DNA of 64,000 nucleotides from JADYZU01 sp964540965 (GCA_964540965.1 CAZIOT010000006.1:137935-201934), one strand, 5' to 3'; positions 1-9,297 are shown, numbered from the stretch's first letter. Translations and numbers: made by a program. The notes: generated by a model not told the origin, from the letters alone.

Positions 1-690
1 TCGGGCGGGATGGGCCTGACACCCGACCACGCACGGCTGTTGCTGGCCGCCGGCGCCGATGCGCTGACGCTGGGCGACCATGCCTTCGACCAGAAGGACA
101 TGCTGGGCTTCATCGAATCCGAACCGCGGATCATCCGGCCGCTGAACTATGCCAGGGGCGCCCCCGGCCGCGGAGCCCGGGTGTTCGAGGCGACGCAGGG
201 GCGCAAGGTGCTGCTGGCGCAGGTGCTGGGGCAGGTGTTCATGAAACGACCCTTCGACGATCCGTTTTCCGCCGTTGAACCCGTGCTCAAGGCGCATCCG
301 CCCGGCGGGCTGGTGCAGGCCTCGCTGATCGACATGCATTGCGAGGCGACGTCCGAGAAGATGGCGATGGGCCATTTCTGCGACGGCCGCGCCAGCATCG
401 TCGTCGGCACCCATACCCATGTGCCGACCGCCGATGCGCTGATCCTAAAGGGTGGCACCGCCTATCAGACCGATGCCGGCATGTGCGGCGACTATGATTC
501 CGTCATCGGCATGGACAAGGCCGAACCGATGCGCCGTTTCCTGACCGGCATGGCCAGGGACCGCTTCACACCGGCCGAGGGCGAGGCGACGCTTTCGGGC
601 CTCTATGTCGAGACCGACGACCGCAGCGGGCTGGCCCGGCGTGTGGTGCCGGTGCGGCAGGGCGGACGGCTGGCGGAGCAGACGCCTTGA
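1..690 (+). CDS. YmdB/TIGR00282-type metallophosphoesterase, 5' end missing
   Basis: The open frame runs in from base 1, so the start lies outside the window; 229 residues are visible against about 270 for the family. The visible part has the calcineurin-like metal-site motifs GDHAFDQKD and GTHTHVPTAD, and the conserved TDAGMCGDYDSVIG stretch of the TIGR00282 family. Bacillus YmdB of this family is a phosphodiesterase acting on 2',3'-cyclic nucleotides. That role is inferred here, not shown. The N-terminal metal ligands cannot be checked. The stop codon overlaps the TTG start of the next gene, so the two are probably co-transcribed. Confidence 0.85.
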   Translation, partial: SGGMGLTPDHARLLLAAGADALTLGDHAFDQKDMLGFIESEPRIIRPLNYARGAPGRGARVFEATQGRKVLLAQVLGQVFMKRPFDDPFSAVEPVLKAHPPGGLVQASLIDMHCEATSEKMAMGHFCDGRASIVVGTHTHVPTADALILKGGTAYQTDAGMCGDYDSVIGMDKAEPMRRFLTGMARDRFTPAEGEATLSGLYVETDDRSGLARRVVPVRQGGRLAEQTP

Positions 691-1589
691 GCCAGCGGGC
701 CGTGTATTCTTCCATCCTCGTGCTGTGCGGGCTGCTCTGGGGACTGGGCCAGCCGGTGGGCAAGATCTCGACCGCCACCGGCTATGGCCAGTTCGGCCTG
801 CTGTTCTGGCAGACGCTGCTGTCGGCCGCATTCCTTTACCCGGTGATGCGGCTGCGCCGCCGCCGTCTGCCGCTGAACCGCGCCACGCTGACCTTCGGCC
901 TTGTGGTCGGCGTGCTGGGCACGGTGGTGCCCGGATCGACCTTCTATATCGCCATGGCGAACCTGCCGGCCGGGGTCATGGCGGTGAATGTCGCCACGGT
1001 GCCGCTGATCGCGCTGCCCATCGCGGTGCTGATCGGTCAGGACCGGATCGACGGCACCCGGCTTCTGGGGCTGGCGCTGGGCATGGCGGGGGTGATCCTG
1101 ATCGCCGCGCCGCGCGGCGCGCTGCCCGAGGGGACGCAGGTCGGCTATATCCTGGTCGCGCTGATCGGGCCGCTGTTCTATGCGCTCGAAGGCAATTTCG
1201 TCGCCCGCTACGGCATGGCGGGGATGGACGCGGTGCAGGCGTTCATGATCGCCGCGCTGACGGCCGCGGTGCTGACCCTGCCCCTGGCACTGGCGACCGG
1301 CCAGTTCATCGACCCTTTCGTCGTCTGGGGTCCGTCGGAATGGTCGGTGGTCGGATCGGCGGCGATCAATGCCGTGGCCTATTCGTCCTATGTCTGGCTG
1401 GCCGCCAATGCCGGGGCGGTCTTTGCGGCGCAATCCTCGTATATCGTCACCGGCGCCGGCATGGTCTGGTCGATGATCATCCTGGGCGAACGGCATTCGC
1501 CCTGGCTGTGGGCCGCGCTTGCCGTGATGCTGGCCGGGGTCGCGCTGGTGCAGCCGCGCCGTCCGCGCCGCGTGCAAGAGGTGTCCTGA
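687..1589 (+). CDS. EamA (DMT superfamily) transporter
   Basis: A 300-residue integral membrane protein with about ten hydrophobic segments arranged as two EamA repeats. The first begins at the N-terminal CGLLWGLGQPVGK and the second lies around residues 155-290. Family members export metabolites or amino acids across the inner membrane, and the substrate cannot be read from sequence. The start is a TTG sharing bases with the TGA of the upstream phosphoesterase gene, which indicates translational coupling. The SLC13 permease gene follows one base after the stop, so the three genes look like one operon. Confidence 0.85.
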   Translation: MSQRAVYSSILVLCGLLWGLGQPVGKISTATGYGQFGLLFWQTLLSAAFLYPVMRLRRRRLPLNRATLTFGLVVGVLGTVVPGSTFYIAMANLPAGVMAVNVATVPLIALPIAVLIGQDRIDGTRLLGLALGMAGVILIAAPRGALPEGTQVGYILVALIGPLFYALEGNFVARYGMAGMDAVQAFMIAALTAAVLTLPLALATGQFIDPFVVWGPSEWSVVGSAAINAVAYSSYVWLAANAGAVFAAQSSYIVTGAGMVWSMIILGERHSPWLWAALAVMLAGVALVQPRRPRRVQEVS

Positions 1590-1590
1590 C

Positions 1591-3369
1591 ATGTTCGGCA
1601 TTGCCATCCCGCCCGACTGGCAGCCCTGGGTTGCCATCGCCGTGATGCTGGGCATGTTCCTGGCCTTCCTGCGCGAACGCTATCCGGTCGAGGTGGTGGC
1701 GATCGGCGGTGCAGTGCTTCTGCTGGTGCTGGGCCTGCTGCCTGCGGACGAGGCGATGGACGTGTTCGGCAATTCCGCGCCCTGGACCATTGCCGCGATG
1801 TTCGTGCTGGTCGGCGGGCTGGTCCGCACCGGCGGCCTTGACCGGATCAGCGCCCTTGCCGCGCGTCATGTCGCGGACCGGCCGGCGGCGACGCTGGCGG
1901 TGCTGATGGTCGGTATCGTCGTGCTGTCGGGGTTCCTCAACAACACGCCCATCGTCGTGGTCATGCTGCCGGTGTTCATCCAGCTGTCCAAGCAGATGAA
2001 CCTTGCCCCGTCCAAGCTGCTGATTCCGCTGGCCTATGTCACGATCATGGGCGGCACGGTGACGCTTGTCGGCACCTCGACCAACCTTGTCGTCGACGGG
2101 GTGGCGCGCGATGCCGGGCTGGCGCCGTTCCACATATTCGAGATCACTCCCGTGGGGGTTCCCGTCGCCATCGCCGGGCTGATCTACCTGGCGATCCTCG
2201 GCCCCCGCCTGCTGCCCGACCGCGACAGCATGGCCACGCTCCTGTCCGACCGCAGCAAGGCCAAGTTCTTTACCGAGGCGGTGATTCCGCCGGAATCGAA
2301 CCTGATCGGCCGCGAGGTCCTCTCGGTGCAATTGTTCAAGCGCGATGGCGTGCGGCTGATCGACGTGATCCGCGGCGACACCTCGCTGCGCCGCCAGCTG
2401 GACGGCGTGACGCTCGAGGTCGGCGACCGCGTGGTGCTGCGCACCCAGATGACCGAACTTCTCAGCCTGCAACGCAACAAGGCGCTGAAGCGGGTCGATC
2501 AGGTCTCAGCGGTCGAAACCACCACGGTCGAGGTGCTGATCACCCCCGATTGCCGGATGACCGGCCGGCGGCTGGGCGACATGCGGCTGCGCCGCCGCTA
2601 TGGCGTCTATCCGCTGGCGCTGCACCGTCGCGATCACAACCTTGGCGGGCAGCTGGACGATGTGGTGATCCGCGTCGGCGACACGCTGCTTCTGGAAGGT
2701 GCGGCCGAGGACATCCGCCGCCTTGCCGCCGACCAGAACCTGATCGACGTCAGCCACCCGCGCGAACGCGCCTTCCGGCGCGGCCATGCGCCCATCGTTA
2801 TCGCCGTGCTGGCGGGGGTGATCGGCCTGTCGGCGCTGGAAATCGCGCCGATCGAGATCCTGGCCTTCATCGGGGTCGCCATCGTCCTGCTGACCCGCTG
2901 CATCGACAGCGACGAGGCGTTCGGCTTTATCGACGGCCGGCTGATGGCGATGCTGATCGCCATGCTGGCGGTGGGGGCGGCGCTGGACCATTCCGGCGCG
3001 GTGGAGCTGATCGTCGGCGGCGTCGCGCCCTTGATGCAGGGCTGGCCGGTGTTCCTGACCCTGTACGCGATCTATGTCATCACCTCGATCCTGACCGAGC
3101 TTTTGTCGAACAACGCGGTGGCGGTGGTGGTGACGCCGGTGGCGATCAGCCTCGCGCATCAACTGGGCCTTGATCCGCGGCCGGTGCTGATCCTGGTGAT
3201 GATGGGCGCCTCGTTCGGCTTTGCGACGCCGATCGGCTATCAATGTAACACCATGGTCTATGGTCCGGGCGGCTATCGCTTCACGGATTTCGTCAAGATC
3301 GGCCTGCCGCTGAACTTCCTTCTGGGACTGGTCGCCTGTGCGGCGATCATGCTGATCTATCCGCTTTGA
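1591..3369 (+). CDS. SLC13/DASS-type permease with two RCK_C (TrkA-C) domains
   Basis: A 592-residue inner-membrane transporter. The N-terminal half carries the NNTPIVVVMLP and GTSTNLVVDG motifs and the C-terminal half the matching LLSNNAVAVVVTP and GYQCNTMVYGPGGY motifs. These are the paired ion/substrate-site repeats of the divalent anion/Na+ symporter fold. Between them, roughly residues 215-385, lie two soluble RCK_C domains, as in the YfbS-like branch. The substrate (dicarboxylate, sulfate or other anion) is not determined. It starts one base after the EamA stop. Confidence 0.85.
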   Translation: MFGIAIPPDWQPWVAIAVMLGMFLAFLRERYPVEVVAIGGAVLLLVLGLLPADEAMDVFGNSAPWTIAAMFVLVGGLVRTGGLDRISALAARHVADRPAATLAVLMVGIVVLSGFLNNTPIVVVMLPVFIQLSKQMNLAPSKLLIPLAYVTIMGGTVTLVGTSTNLVVDGVARDAGLAPFHIFEITPVGVPVAIAGLIYLAILGPRLLPDRDSMATLLSDRSKAKFFTEAVIPPESNLIGREVLSVQLFKRDGVRLIDVIRGDTSLRRQLDGVTLEVGDRVVLRTQMTELLSLQRNKALKRVDQVSAVETTTVEVLITPDCRMTGRRLGDMRLRRRYGVYPLALHRRDHNLGGQLDDVVIRVGDTLLLEGAAEDIRRLAADQNLIDVSHPRERAFRRGHAPIVIAVLAGVIGLSALEIAPIEILAFIGVAIVLLTRCIDSDEAFGFIDGRLMAMLIAMLAVGAALDHSGAVELIVGGVAPLMQGWPVFLTLYAIYVITSILTELLSNNAVAVVVTPVAISLAHQLGLDPRPVLILVMMGASFGFATPIGYQCNTMVYGPGGYRFTDFVKIGLPLNFLLGLVACAAIMLIYPL

Positions 3370-3467
3370 CGTCGGCGGGTGCCCGCGCTGCAAGGGGGCC
3401 GGGCCACAGGCGGCTTGACCCCGCCTGGACGCCGCCGCAGGCTGGTGCGACCTGTCGGAGGTAAGTG

Positions 3468-3851
3468 ATGCGTCTCTCTGTTGCGATTGCTGCCCTTGCC
3501 CTGCTGGCCGCCTGCGATGCCGGCATCGGCACCGGCGGCGCCCTGCCTGTCGCCGCGCGGATCGACGGCAACAACGTGACGCTCGACTTTGCCGGCGGCA
3601 GTTGCACCGTCGCGCCCGAGGTGGCGACCGGCCTTGGCGACAGTTTTTCGGTCCGCCTCCCCGCGTCCTGCCCCGGCGTGATCGAGGTCGGCGTCGCCCG
3701 GCTGTCCGGGGCCGACCAGCATGTCGTGCGCATTGTGCCCTCGGTTCTGGCGCCCTTGGCCGCCAGCGGACAGGCCGCCGGCCTGTCGGGGATCGAGGTC
3801 ATGGTGATGGTCGCCGGCGGCGCCCTTGGCGGCTATGTCTGGGCGCCCTGA
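3468..3851 (+). CDS. small putative lipoprotein, function unknown
   Basis: A 127-residue protein opening with a lipoprotein signal peptide (MRLSVAIAALALLAAC, cysteine at position 16), so it is probably anchored in an envelope membrane. The rest is a small beta-rich domain with two further cysteines and no motif I recognise. A GTG lies directly before the ATG, but the ATG at 3468 has the better spacing from the GGAGGT ribosome site at 3457-3462. It stands alone between the permease and yebC. Confidence 0.75.
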   Translation: MRLSVAIAALALLAACDAGIGTGGALPVAARIDGNNVTLDFAGGSCTVAPEVATGLGDSFSVRLPASCPGVIEVGVARLSGADQHVVRIVPSVLAPLAASGQAAGLSGIEVMVMVAGGALGGYVWAP

Positions 3852-3921
3852 GGCCGGGGTTGCGGCCTGCGGCGCCAAGGCGCTATAGGGGCCGGGTCAC
3901 CCGATACCCGGAGAATACCTC

Positions 3922-4671
3922 ATGGCCGGCCATTCCAAATGGGCCAATATCCAGCATCGCAAGGGCAAGCAGGACGCCGCGCGCTCCAAGCTGTTCTCGA
4001 AGCTGTCCAAGGAAATCACCGTTGCGGCCAAGATGGGCGATCCGGACCCCGACAACAACGCCCGCCTGCGGCTGGCGGTGAAAGAGGCCAAGGCCAATTC
4101 CATGCCCAAGGACGTGATCGACCGCGCGATCAAGAAATCGCAGGCCGGCGAGGGCGACAATTACGAGACCATCCGCTATGAGGGCTATGGCCCGAACGGT
4201 GTCGCCGTCATCGTCGAGGCGCTGACCGACAACCGCAACCGCACCGCCTCGAACGTGCGGTCGACCTTCGGCAAGAACGGCGGCAACCTGGGCGAAACCA
4301 ACTCGGTCGCCTTCATGTTCGACCGCAAGGGCGAGATCATGTATCGGCCCGCCGCCGGCGATGCCGACACGGTGATGATGGCGGCACTCGACGCCGGCGC
4401 CGAGGATGTGGAATCCGACGATGACGGCCACTGGATCACCTGCGCCGACAGCGATCTGGGCGAGGTGACGGCGGCGCTGGAAACCGCGCTGGGCGAATCC
4501 GAGACGGCGAAACTGGTGTGGAAGGCCAAGACCACCACGCCCGTCGACCTCGACACGCTGGAAAAGCTGATGAAGCTGGTCGAAATCCTTGAGGATGACG
4601 ACGACGTGCAATCGGTCGTCACCAATTTCGAGGCCTCCGACGAGGTGATGGCGGCCTGGGAAGCGGCGTAA
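3922..4671 (+). CDS. yebC: YebC/PmpR family protein
   Basis: A 249-residue YebC/PmpR protein beginning with the diagnostic MAGHSKWANIQHRKG and continuing with the conserved YEGYGPNGVAVIVEALTDN block near residue 95. It has the family's full length and acidic C-terminal domain. YebC proteins were described as DNA-binding regulators, often beside ruvC. More recent work gives YebC-type proteins a role in helping ribosomes through proline stretches. There is no ruv operon here. The LRR lipoprotein gene converges on it from the other strand. Confidence 0.95.
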   Translation: MAGHSKWANIQHRKGKQDAARSKLFSKLSKEITVAAKMGDPDPDNNARLRLAVKEAKANSMPKDVIDRAIKKSQAGEGDNYETIRYEGYGPNGVAVIVEALTDNRNRTASNVRSTFGKNGGNLGETNSVAFMFDRKGEIMYRPAAGDADTVMMAALDAGAEDVESDDDGHWITCADSDLGEVTAALETALGESETAKLVWKAKTTTPVDLDTLEKLMKLVEILEDDDDVQSVVTNFEASDEVMAAWEAA

Positions 4672-4738
4672 GGCCGCCCCACGGCCCCGACGACAGCCAC
4701 CGACTGCGCCGCAGGACCGGCATGGGCCGGCCCTGTGG

Positions 4739-5443
4739 TCAGCAGACCGGGATCGCCACGGGCATCGACACCTCGACCCCGCGCGCCTCGAGCGCCTCGC
4801 GCGTTTCCGGATCGACGTCAGAGCCGGACCACGGCAGGGTCACCGCCCTCAGCCGGGGCAGGGTCAGAAGCGGCGACGCGTCTTCGACCACAACGTCGGT
4901 CAGGTCCACCACCTCAAGGCGCGGATGGCCGCGCAGGCCGGAAAGATCGGTTGCGTCGATGCCCGGCGCGCTCAGCCGCAGCAAGTTCGGCAGGCTTTGC
5001 ACCAGATCGAGCGAGGCGAGGTCGGCATAGCCGATGGCCAGTTCCTCAAGCCCGCGCAGGCCGGCAATGGGGCTGTAGTCCGCGACATCAAGATCCTGCA
5101 CATGCAGCAGGGTCAGCCCCGTAAAGGCGGAAAGCCCCGACAGGTCGGTCACGTCGGTGCTGCCGATATGCAGTTCGCGCAGCCCGGTCAGCGGCGCCAG
5201 CACCGACAGGTCGCTGAAATCGGTGTAGGATATCATCAGCACCTCGACCTGGGTCAGGGCGGCAAGCTGGCTGTAGTCGTCCAGCGGCTGGCCATCGAGG
5301 TCAAGGATCGTGCAGCCGGTCGCGATGCAGGCATCGACGATCGCCTGTCCGGCGGCTTGCTGCGGCGGCGCCTCTGCCTCTTCGCAGGCGGCAAGTGCAG
5401 CCAGGGCCAGGGCGAGCGGGGCGAAAAGCGGGAAATGGCGCAT
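4739..5443 (-). CDS. leucine-rich-repeat lipoprotein
   Basis: A 234-residue protein with a lipoprotein signal (MRHFPLFAPLALALAALAAC, cysteine 20) followed by a short Glu/Ala/Gln linker. Then come about seven internalin-like leucine-rich repeats of roughly 22-23 residues (pattern L..LxxLxxLxIxxTDxxDLSxL). Such solenoids bind proteins and the partner is unknown. It probably sits on an envelope membrane facing the periplasm or the surface. The last repeat is followed by a short cap ending in a cysteine. Convergent with yebC; nothing nearby suggests a pathway. Confidence 0.8.
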   Translation of the reverse strand: MRHFPLFAPLALALAALAACEEAEAPPQQAAGQAIVDACIATGCTILDLDGQPLDDYSQLAALTQVEVLMISYTDFSDLSVLAPLTGLRELHIGSTDVTDLSGLSAFTGLTLLHVQDLDVADYSPIAGLRGLEELAIGYADLASLDLVQSLPNLLRLSAPGIDATDLSGLRGHPRLEVVDLTDVVVEDASPLLTLPRLRAVTLPWSGSDVDPETREALEARGVEVSMPVAIPVC

Positions 5444-5727
5444 GTCAGGATCCTGTGTGCAATACGACCATGATCCCCCCGCGCCCGGAGTGTCGTCAAT
5501 GGCGGAATACCCGGTCGGCGATCAGGGCGGCGGCAGTATGGATGGCGACCTGCCCCGGGCCAGCCGTCGCGGCAGATCGCGGGTTTCCCCCGCGCGACCG
5601 CAGGGCGGCGGCGTGCAGGTCAGCCGGAAACCCGGTGCCGCGCCCCGGTTGCACGACCGCTGGGGCCGGAAAGACGCCCCGTTGCCTTGGCAAAAACCCG
5701 CGAGTCCCCCGCCAATCTCCGTTGGCT
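5444..5727. other. 284-bp intergenic stretch, no gene recognised
   Basis: This lies between the LysR gene and the LRR lipoprotein gene, both on the minus strand. Open frames cross it on both strands, but none has a plausible start, ribosome site or recognisable domain. I looked for a cobalamin-type or other known riboswitch upstream of the lipoprotein gene and found no conserved core. Confidence 0.5.
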
Positions 5728-6606
5728 TCACCCGGACAACACGTTGCCGGCCATGGCCCTTGCCGCGGCCCGGACCGCGGCGGTCAACGGGGCCAGCGCC
5801 CGCGCCGACAGCCGGCTGACCTGCCAGTGCAGCGGCGTCTCGATCCCGCGGGGGGAAAGGGCCACCAGCCGCCCTTCGCGCAAATCCGGGGCCACAAGCG
5901 GCAGCGGCGCCATGCCCCAGCCAAGGCCCAGCAGCGCCGCCTGCCGGAACCCCTCGGACGAGGCGAGGCGGTGCGCCGGCAGGTCCACCGCCCGGCCGCA
6001 TTCCGCCTCTGCCCAGTCGGCCTGCAGCCGGTCGCGGCTGTCATAGCGCAGCGATGGCGCCTGCCGAAGGGCATCGGCGGTCATGCCGGCGGCGAACCAG
6101 CGGTCGCGGAACGCCGGGCTGGCCACGGCACGATAGGGCAGGGCGCCCAAAGGCCGGCAGTCGCAGCCCTGCACCGGATCGGCGCGGGCGGTGACGGCGG
6201 CGGCGACCGCGCCGCGGCGCAGCCACAGGTCGGAATAATCCTGATCGTCGATCTCGATCTCGAACAGCATGTCCAGCCCGGCAAGCGCCGGCAGGAACCA
6301 GGTGGCGAGCGAATCGGCATTGACGGCGATGCGCAGCGTCGGCCGCTCGGCCGGCACCTCGGGCAGATCGGCGGACAGCGCCCGCTCCAGCGCCGCCACA
6401 TCGTCGGCATGGCGCAACAGCCGTTCGCCCGCCGGCGTCGCCCGCGCCGGCACCCCGCGCTGCACCAGAACCGCCCCGACCCGCTCCTCAAGCCCCCGGA
6501 CGCGTTGCGACACCGCCGAGGGCGTGACGCCCAGCCGCGCCGCCGCCCCTTCGAACGAGCCCGAGCGGAGGACGGCCGCAAGCGCGGCAAGGGCGCGGTA
6601 ATCCAT
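5728..6606 (-). CDS. argP: LysR-family regulator, ArgP (IciA) type
   Basis: A 292-residue LysR-type regulator: N-terminal winged HTH (residues about 1-60, MDYRALAALAAVLRSGSFEGAAARL) and a C-terminal ligand-binding domain. The start MDYRALAAL is the usual ArgP opening, so 6606 (or the adjacent ATG at 6609) is preferred to the ATG at 6657. ArgP activates the lysine/arginine exporter gene argO in enterics. Here the divergent neighbour is a LysE-type exporter, the same arrangement. The intergenic region has two palindromes that could be its operator. The assignment rests on both sequence and context. Confidence 0.88.
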   Translation of the reverse strand: MDYRALAALAAVLRSGSFEGAAARLGVTPSAVSQRVRGLEERVGAVLVQRGVPARATPAGERLLRHADDVAALERALSADLPEVPAERPTLRIAVNADSLATWFLPALAGLDMLFEIEIDDQDYSDLWLRRGAVAAAVTARADPVQGCDCRPLGALPYRAVASPAFRDRWFAAGMTADALRQAPSLRYDSRDRLQADWAEAECGRAVDLPAHRLASSEGFRQAALLGLGWGMAPLPLVAPDLREGRLVALSPRGIETPLHWQVSRLSARALAPLTAAVRAAARAMAGNVLSG

Positions 6607-6616
6607 CATGGCGAGA

Positions 6617-6659
6617 TTAAGTTCTGCTAATGCAGATGCAGTCAATGAAGTTTTCATTG
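6617..6659. promoter_or_regulatory. argP-lysE divergent promoter/operator region
   Basis: Two inverted repeats lie together: TCTGC-4nt-GCAGA (6623-6636) and CAATGAA-3nt-TTCATTG (6643-6659). A minus-strand promoter candidate for argP overlaps them: TTGACT (6645-6640), 17-bp spacer, ACTTAA (6622-6617). Palindromes in a LysR-regulated divergent spacer are typical operators. Assignment to ArgP is inferred. Confidence 0.45.
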
Positions 6660-6745
6660 CGCCGCCTCCGGGTGTACTGGGCGGGTGCCGTCAGAAGGCC
6701 ATTGCGGAAGGGTCGCGAAAAACCCTGCCGCGCAAAGGGGATGCC

Positions 6746-7351
6746 ATGTTTTCTGCCTATGCCACCGGCTTCGGCCTTGGACTGTCGCTGATCGTCGCCA
6801 TCGGGGCGCAGAATGCCTTTGTCCTGCGACAGGGGTTGCGGCGGGCGCATGTGCTGCCGGTGGTGCTGACCTGCGCCGTGTCGGATGCGGTGCTGATCGC
6901 CGCCGGGGTCGCCGGGTTCGGCGCGCTGACCACGGCGCTGCCCTGGCTGGCGCAGGTGCTGCGCTGGGGCGGGGTGGCGTTCCTGCTGGCCTATGGCGCC
7001 CGCGCCTTCCTGTCGGCCTGGCACGGCACCGGCGCGCTCAAGGCCGAGGGTGCGGCCGAAGGGTCGGCGCTTGCCGCAGTGGCGACCTGCCTTGCGCTGA
7101 CCTGGCTCAACCCGCATGTCTATCTTGATACGGTGGTGCTGATCGGTTCGGTCGCGGCGCGCTGGCCGGGGCAGGCACCGGCCTTTGGCCTTGGTGCGGT
7201 CACGGCCTCCTTCGTGTTCTTCTTTTCGCTCGGCTATGGCGCGCGATTGCTGGCGCCGCTGTTCGCGCGGCCGTTGGCGTGGCGCCTGCTCGACACCGGA
7301 ATCGGCATCGTCATGTGGACCATCGCGGCGCGCCTTGCCTTCCACGGATAG
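6746..7351 (+). CDS. LysE/ArgO family amino-acid exporter
   Basis: A 201-residue inner-membrane protein with five or six hydrophobic segments. The LysE-family signature GLSLIVAIGAQNAFVLRQGL sits at the N-terminus and LTWLNPHVYLDTVVLIGS in the middle, both strong matches to LysE/ArgO. It is expected to export lysine and/or arginine when these build up. The ATG at 6746 has an AAAGGGG ribosome site 6 bases upstream and begins at the first membrane segment. The open frame extends upstream without support. It is divergent from the ArgP-type regulator. Confidence 0.92.
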   Translation: MFSAYATGFGLGLSLIVAIGAQNAFVLRQGLRRAHVLPVVLTCAVSDAVLIAAGVAGFGALTTALPWLAQVLRWGGVAFLLAYGARAFLSAWHGTGALKAEGAAEGSALAAVATCLALTWLNPHVYLDTVVLIGSVAARWPGQAPAFGLGAVTASFVFFFSLGYGARLLAPLFARPLAWRLLDTGIGIVMWTIAARLAFHG

Positions 7352-7369
7352 GGGTGCGAAGCGGGGGGT

Positions 7370-8257
7370 ATGATCGCCTCTCGCCCCGTCAACGCCGCAG
7401 TCTGGCAGGCCGTGCTGTGGCAGGTCGCTGCCGGCCTGCTGTTCGTGGGCATGCAGGCGGTGGTCAAGCATGTCGGCGCCGCGGTGCCGGCGGCGCAATC
7501 GTCGTTCCTGCGCTTTGCGCTGGGCCTGCCCTTTGTCCTGCCCGTCATTCCGGCGATCCTGCGCGCCGGCATCACCGCGCGGCAGGCGCGGCTTCTTGCC
7601 TGGCGTGGCGCGGCGCATACCGGGGCGGTCCTCTTGTGGTTCTATGCCATGACCCGGATCCCCCTGGCCGAGGTCACGGCGCTGAACTACCTCAGCCCGG
7701 TCTATGTCATGCTGGGCGCGGTGCTGTTTCTGGGCGAAAAGCCGTCCTGGCGGCGGGCGGTGGCGGTGCTCGTGGCGGTGGCGGGCGGGCTGGTCGTGCT
7801 GCGTCCCGGCCTGCGCGAGGTCGCGCCCGGCCATCTGGCGATGCTGGGCATGTCGGCCTTCATGGCGGTCGGCTATCTTCTGGCCAAGAAGCTGTCGGCC
7901 GAATTGCCCGCCGGCGTCATCGTCGCGCTGCTGTCGGTGACGGTGACCATCGGCCTTGCGCCCTTTGCCGCCGCGGTCTGGGTGCCTGTCGGGGGCTGGG
8001 TCGTGCTGTGGTTCTTCGTGTCAGCGGTCTTTGCCACTGCGGCGCATTACTGCATGACCCGCGCCTTTGCCGCCGCACCCCTGACGGTGACGCAGCCCGC
8101 GGCCTTTGTGCAGCTTCTGTGGTCGGTCCTGCTGGGCGCCCTGATGTTTGCCGAGCCGGTGGACCCGCTGGTCCTGCTGGGCGGGATCATGATCCTGTCG
8201 GCGGTGGTCTGGTCGACGCTGGCCGATTCGCGCGAGCGCCGGCAGGACGCGTCCTAG
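7370..8257 (+). CDS. EamA (DMT superfamily) transporter
   Basis: A 295-residue membrane protein with ten hydrophobic segments in two EamA repeats; motifs include FLRFALGLPFVLPVI and EVTALNYLSPVYVMLGAVLFLGEK. It is an exporter of unknown substrate. It starts 18 bases after lysE, so it may share the ArgP-controlled transcript. Its TAG stop sits inside CTAG, which also holds the stop of choV on the opposite strand, so the two convergent genes share four bases. Confidence 0.87.
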   Translation: MIASRPVNAAVWQAVLWQVAAGLLFVGMQAVVKHVGAAVPAAQSSFLRFALGLPFVLPVIPAILRAGITARQARLLAWRGAAHTGAVLLWFYAMTRIPLAEVTALNYLSPVYVMLGAVLFLGEKPSWRRAVAVLVAVAGGLVVLRPGLREVAPGHLAMLGMSAFMAVGYLLAKKLSAELPAGVIVALLSVTVTIGLAPFAAAVWVPVGGWVVLWFFVSAVFATAAHYCMTRAFAAAPLTVTQPAAFVQLLWSVLLGALMFAEPVDPLVLLGGIMILSAVVWSTLADSRERRQDAS

Positions 8258-9297
8258 GCGCGCTGGGCCACCTTTCCGCAGGGGTCGACGATCCGGGCCA
8301 GCGCGCTTTCGCGTGTCACCTCGCCGATGATGCGCCCGTCCTCGACCACAGCCACCGGCCAGCCCGAGGCGTTGATCCGCGCCAGCACCTCGCGCACGCC
8401 GGTTTCGGCGTCGACGGGGTCGCCTTCGGCCGAGCCGGTCGGCGGGCCCATCGCGTCGCGCGCCGTCAGCACGCCCAAGGGGTTCATCTGGGCGACGAAA
8501 TCGGCGACATACTGGTTGGCCGGGGTCGTGAATATCTGGCGCGGGGTGCCGCTTTGCACGATGCGCCCGCCCTCCATGATGGCGATGCGGTCGCCGATCT
8601 TGAACGCCTCGTCCAGATCGTGGCTGACGAAGATGATGGTGCGGTCGCGCTGCGCCTGCATGTCCAGAAGTTCATCCTGCAGCCGGTCGCGGATCAGCGG
8701 ATCAAGGGCCGAGAACGGCTCGTCCATCAGCAGGATCGGCGCATCGGTGGCAAAGGCGCGGGCCAGGCCGACACGCTGCTGCATCCCGCCGGACAATTCG
8801 CCGACAAGGGCGTCGGCGCGGTCGGCAAGGTTGACCAGCCGCAATTCCTCGTCCACGCGGGCCTCGCGGTCGGCGCGGGACTGGCCGCGCAGTTCAAGGC
8901 CAAGGCCGACGTTGTCGCGCACGCTGCGCCAGGGCAGCAGGCCGAATTGCTGGAACACCATGGCCACGGTGTTCTGCCGGATATGGCGCAGCGTCGCCGG
9001 ATCGGCATGGGTGACCGAGGTCATCTCCTCGCCCGTCCGCACCCGCACCTCGCCGCGGCAGACCGGGTTCAAGCCGTTGACGGCGCGCAGAAGCGTGGAT
9101 TTCCCCGATCCCGACAGGCCCATGAGCACGAGGATCTCGCCCTCGGCCACCGTCAGGCTGCAATTGTGGACGCCAAGGATCTGCGACGTCTCTTGCTGGA
9201 TCTGGGCCCGGCTTTGCCCGGCATCCATCAAGGGCAGCGCCTTTTGCGGGGCATCGCCAAAGACGATGTTGACGGCATCGAAGATGACGGCGGTCAT
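8254..9297 (-). CDS. choV: choline ABC transporter, ATP-binding protein ChoV
   Basis: A 347-residue ABC ATPase of the ProV/OpuAA osmoprotectant branch. It has Walker A GLSGSGKST (residues 60-68), signature LSGGM (168-172), Walker B ILLMDE (188-193) and the H-loop histidine at 226. After the ATPase there is a single CBS-like region (about 278-340) as in ProV, which in relatives senses ionic strength. It energises choline uptake through ChoW with ChoX as binding protein. It overlaps choW by four bases (ATGA). Confidence 0.93.
   Translation of the reverse strand: MTAVIFDAVNIVFGDAPQKALPLMDAGQSRAQIQQETSQILGVHNCSLTVAEGEILVLMGLSGSGKSTLLRAVNGLNPVCRGEVRVRTGEEMTSVTHADPATLRHIRQNTVAMVFQQFGLLPWRSVRDNVGLGLELRGQSRADREARVDEELRLVNLADRADALVGELSGGMQQRVGLARAFATDAPILLMDEPFSALDPLIRDRLQDELLDMQAQRDRTIIFVSHDLDEAFKIGDRIAIMEGGRIVQSGTPRQIFTTPANQYVADFVAQMNPLGVLTARDAMGPPTGSAEGDPVDAETGVREVLARINASGWPVAVVEDGRIIGEVTRESALARIVDPCGKVAQRA

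Noticed and set aside
5444..5727. Riboswitch or small gene upstream of the leucine-rich-repeat lipoprotein
   Set aside because: No conserved riboswitch core, and the open frames lack starts, ribosome sites and domains.
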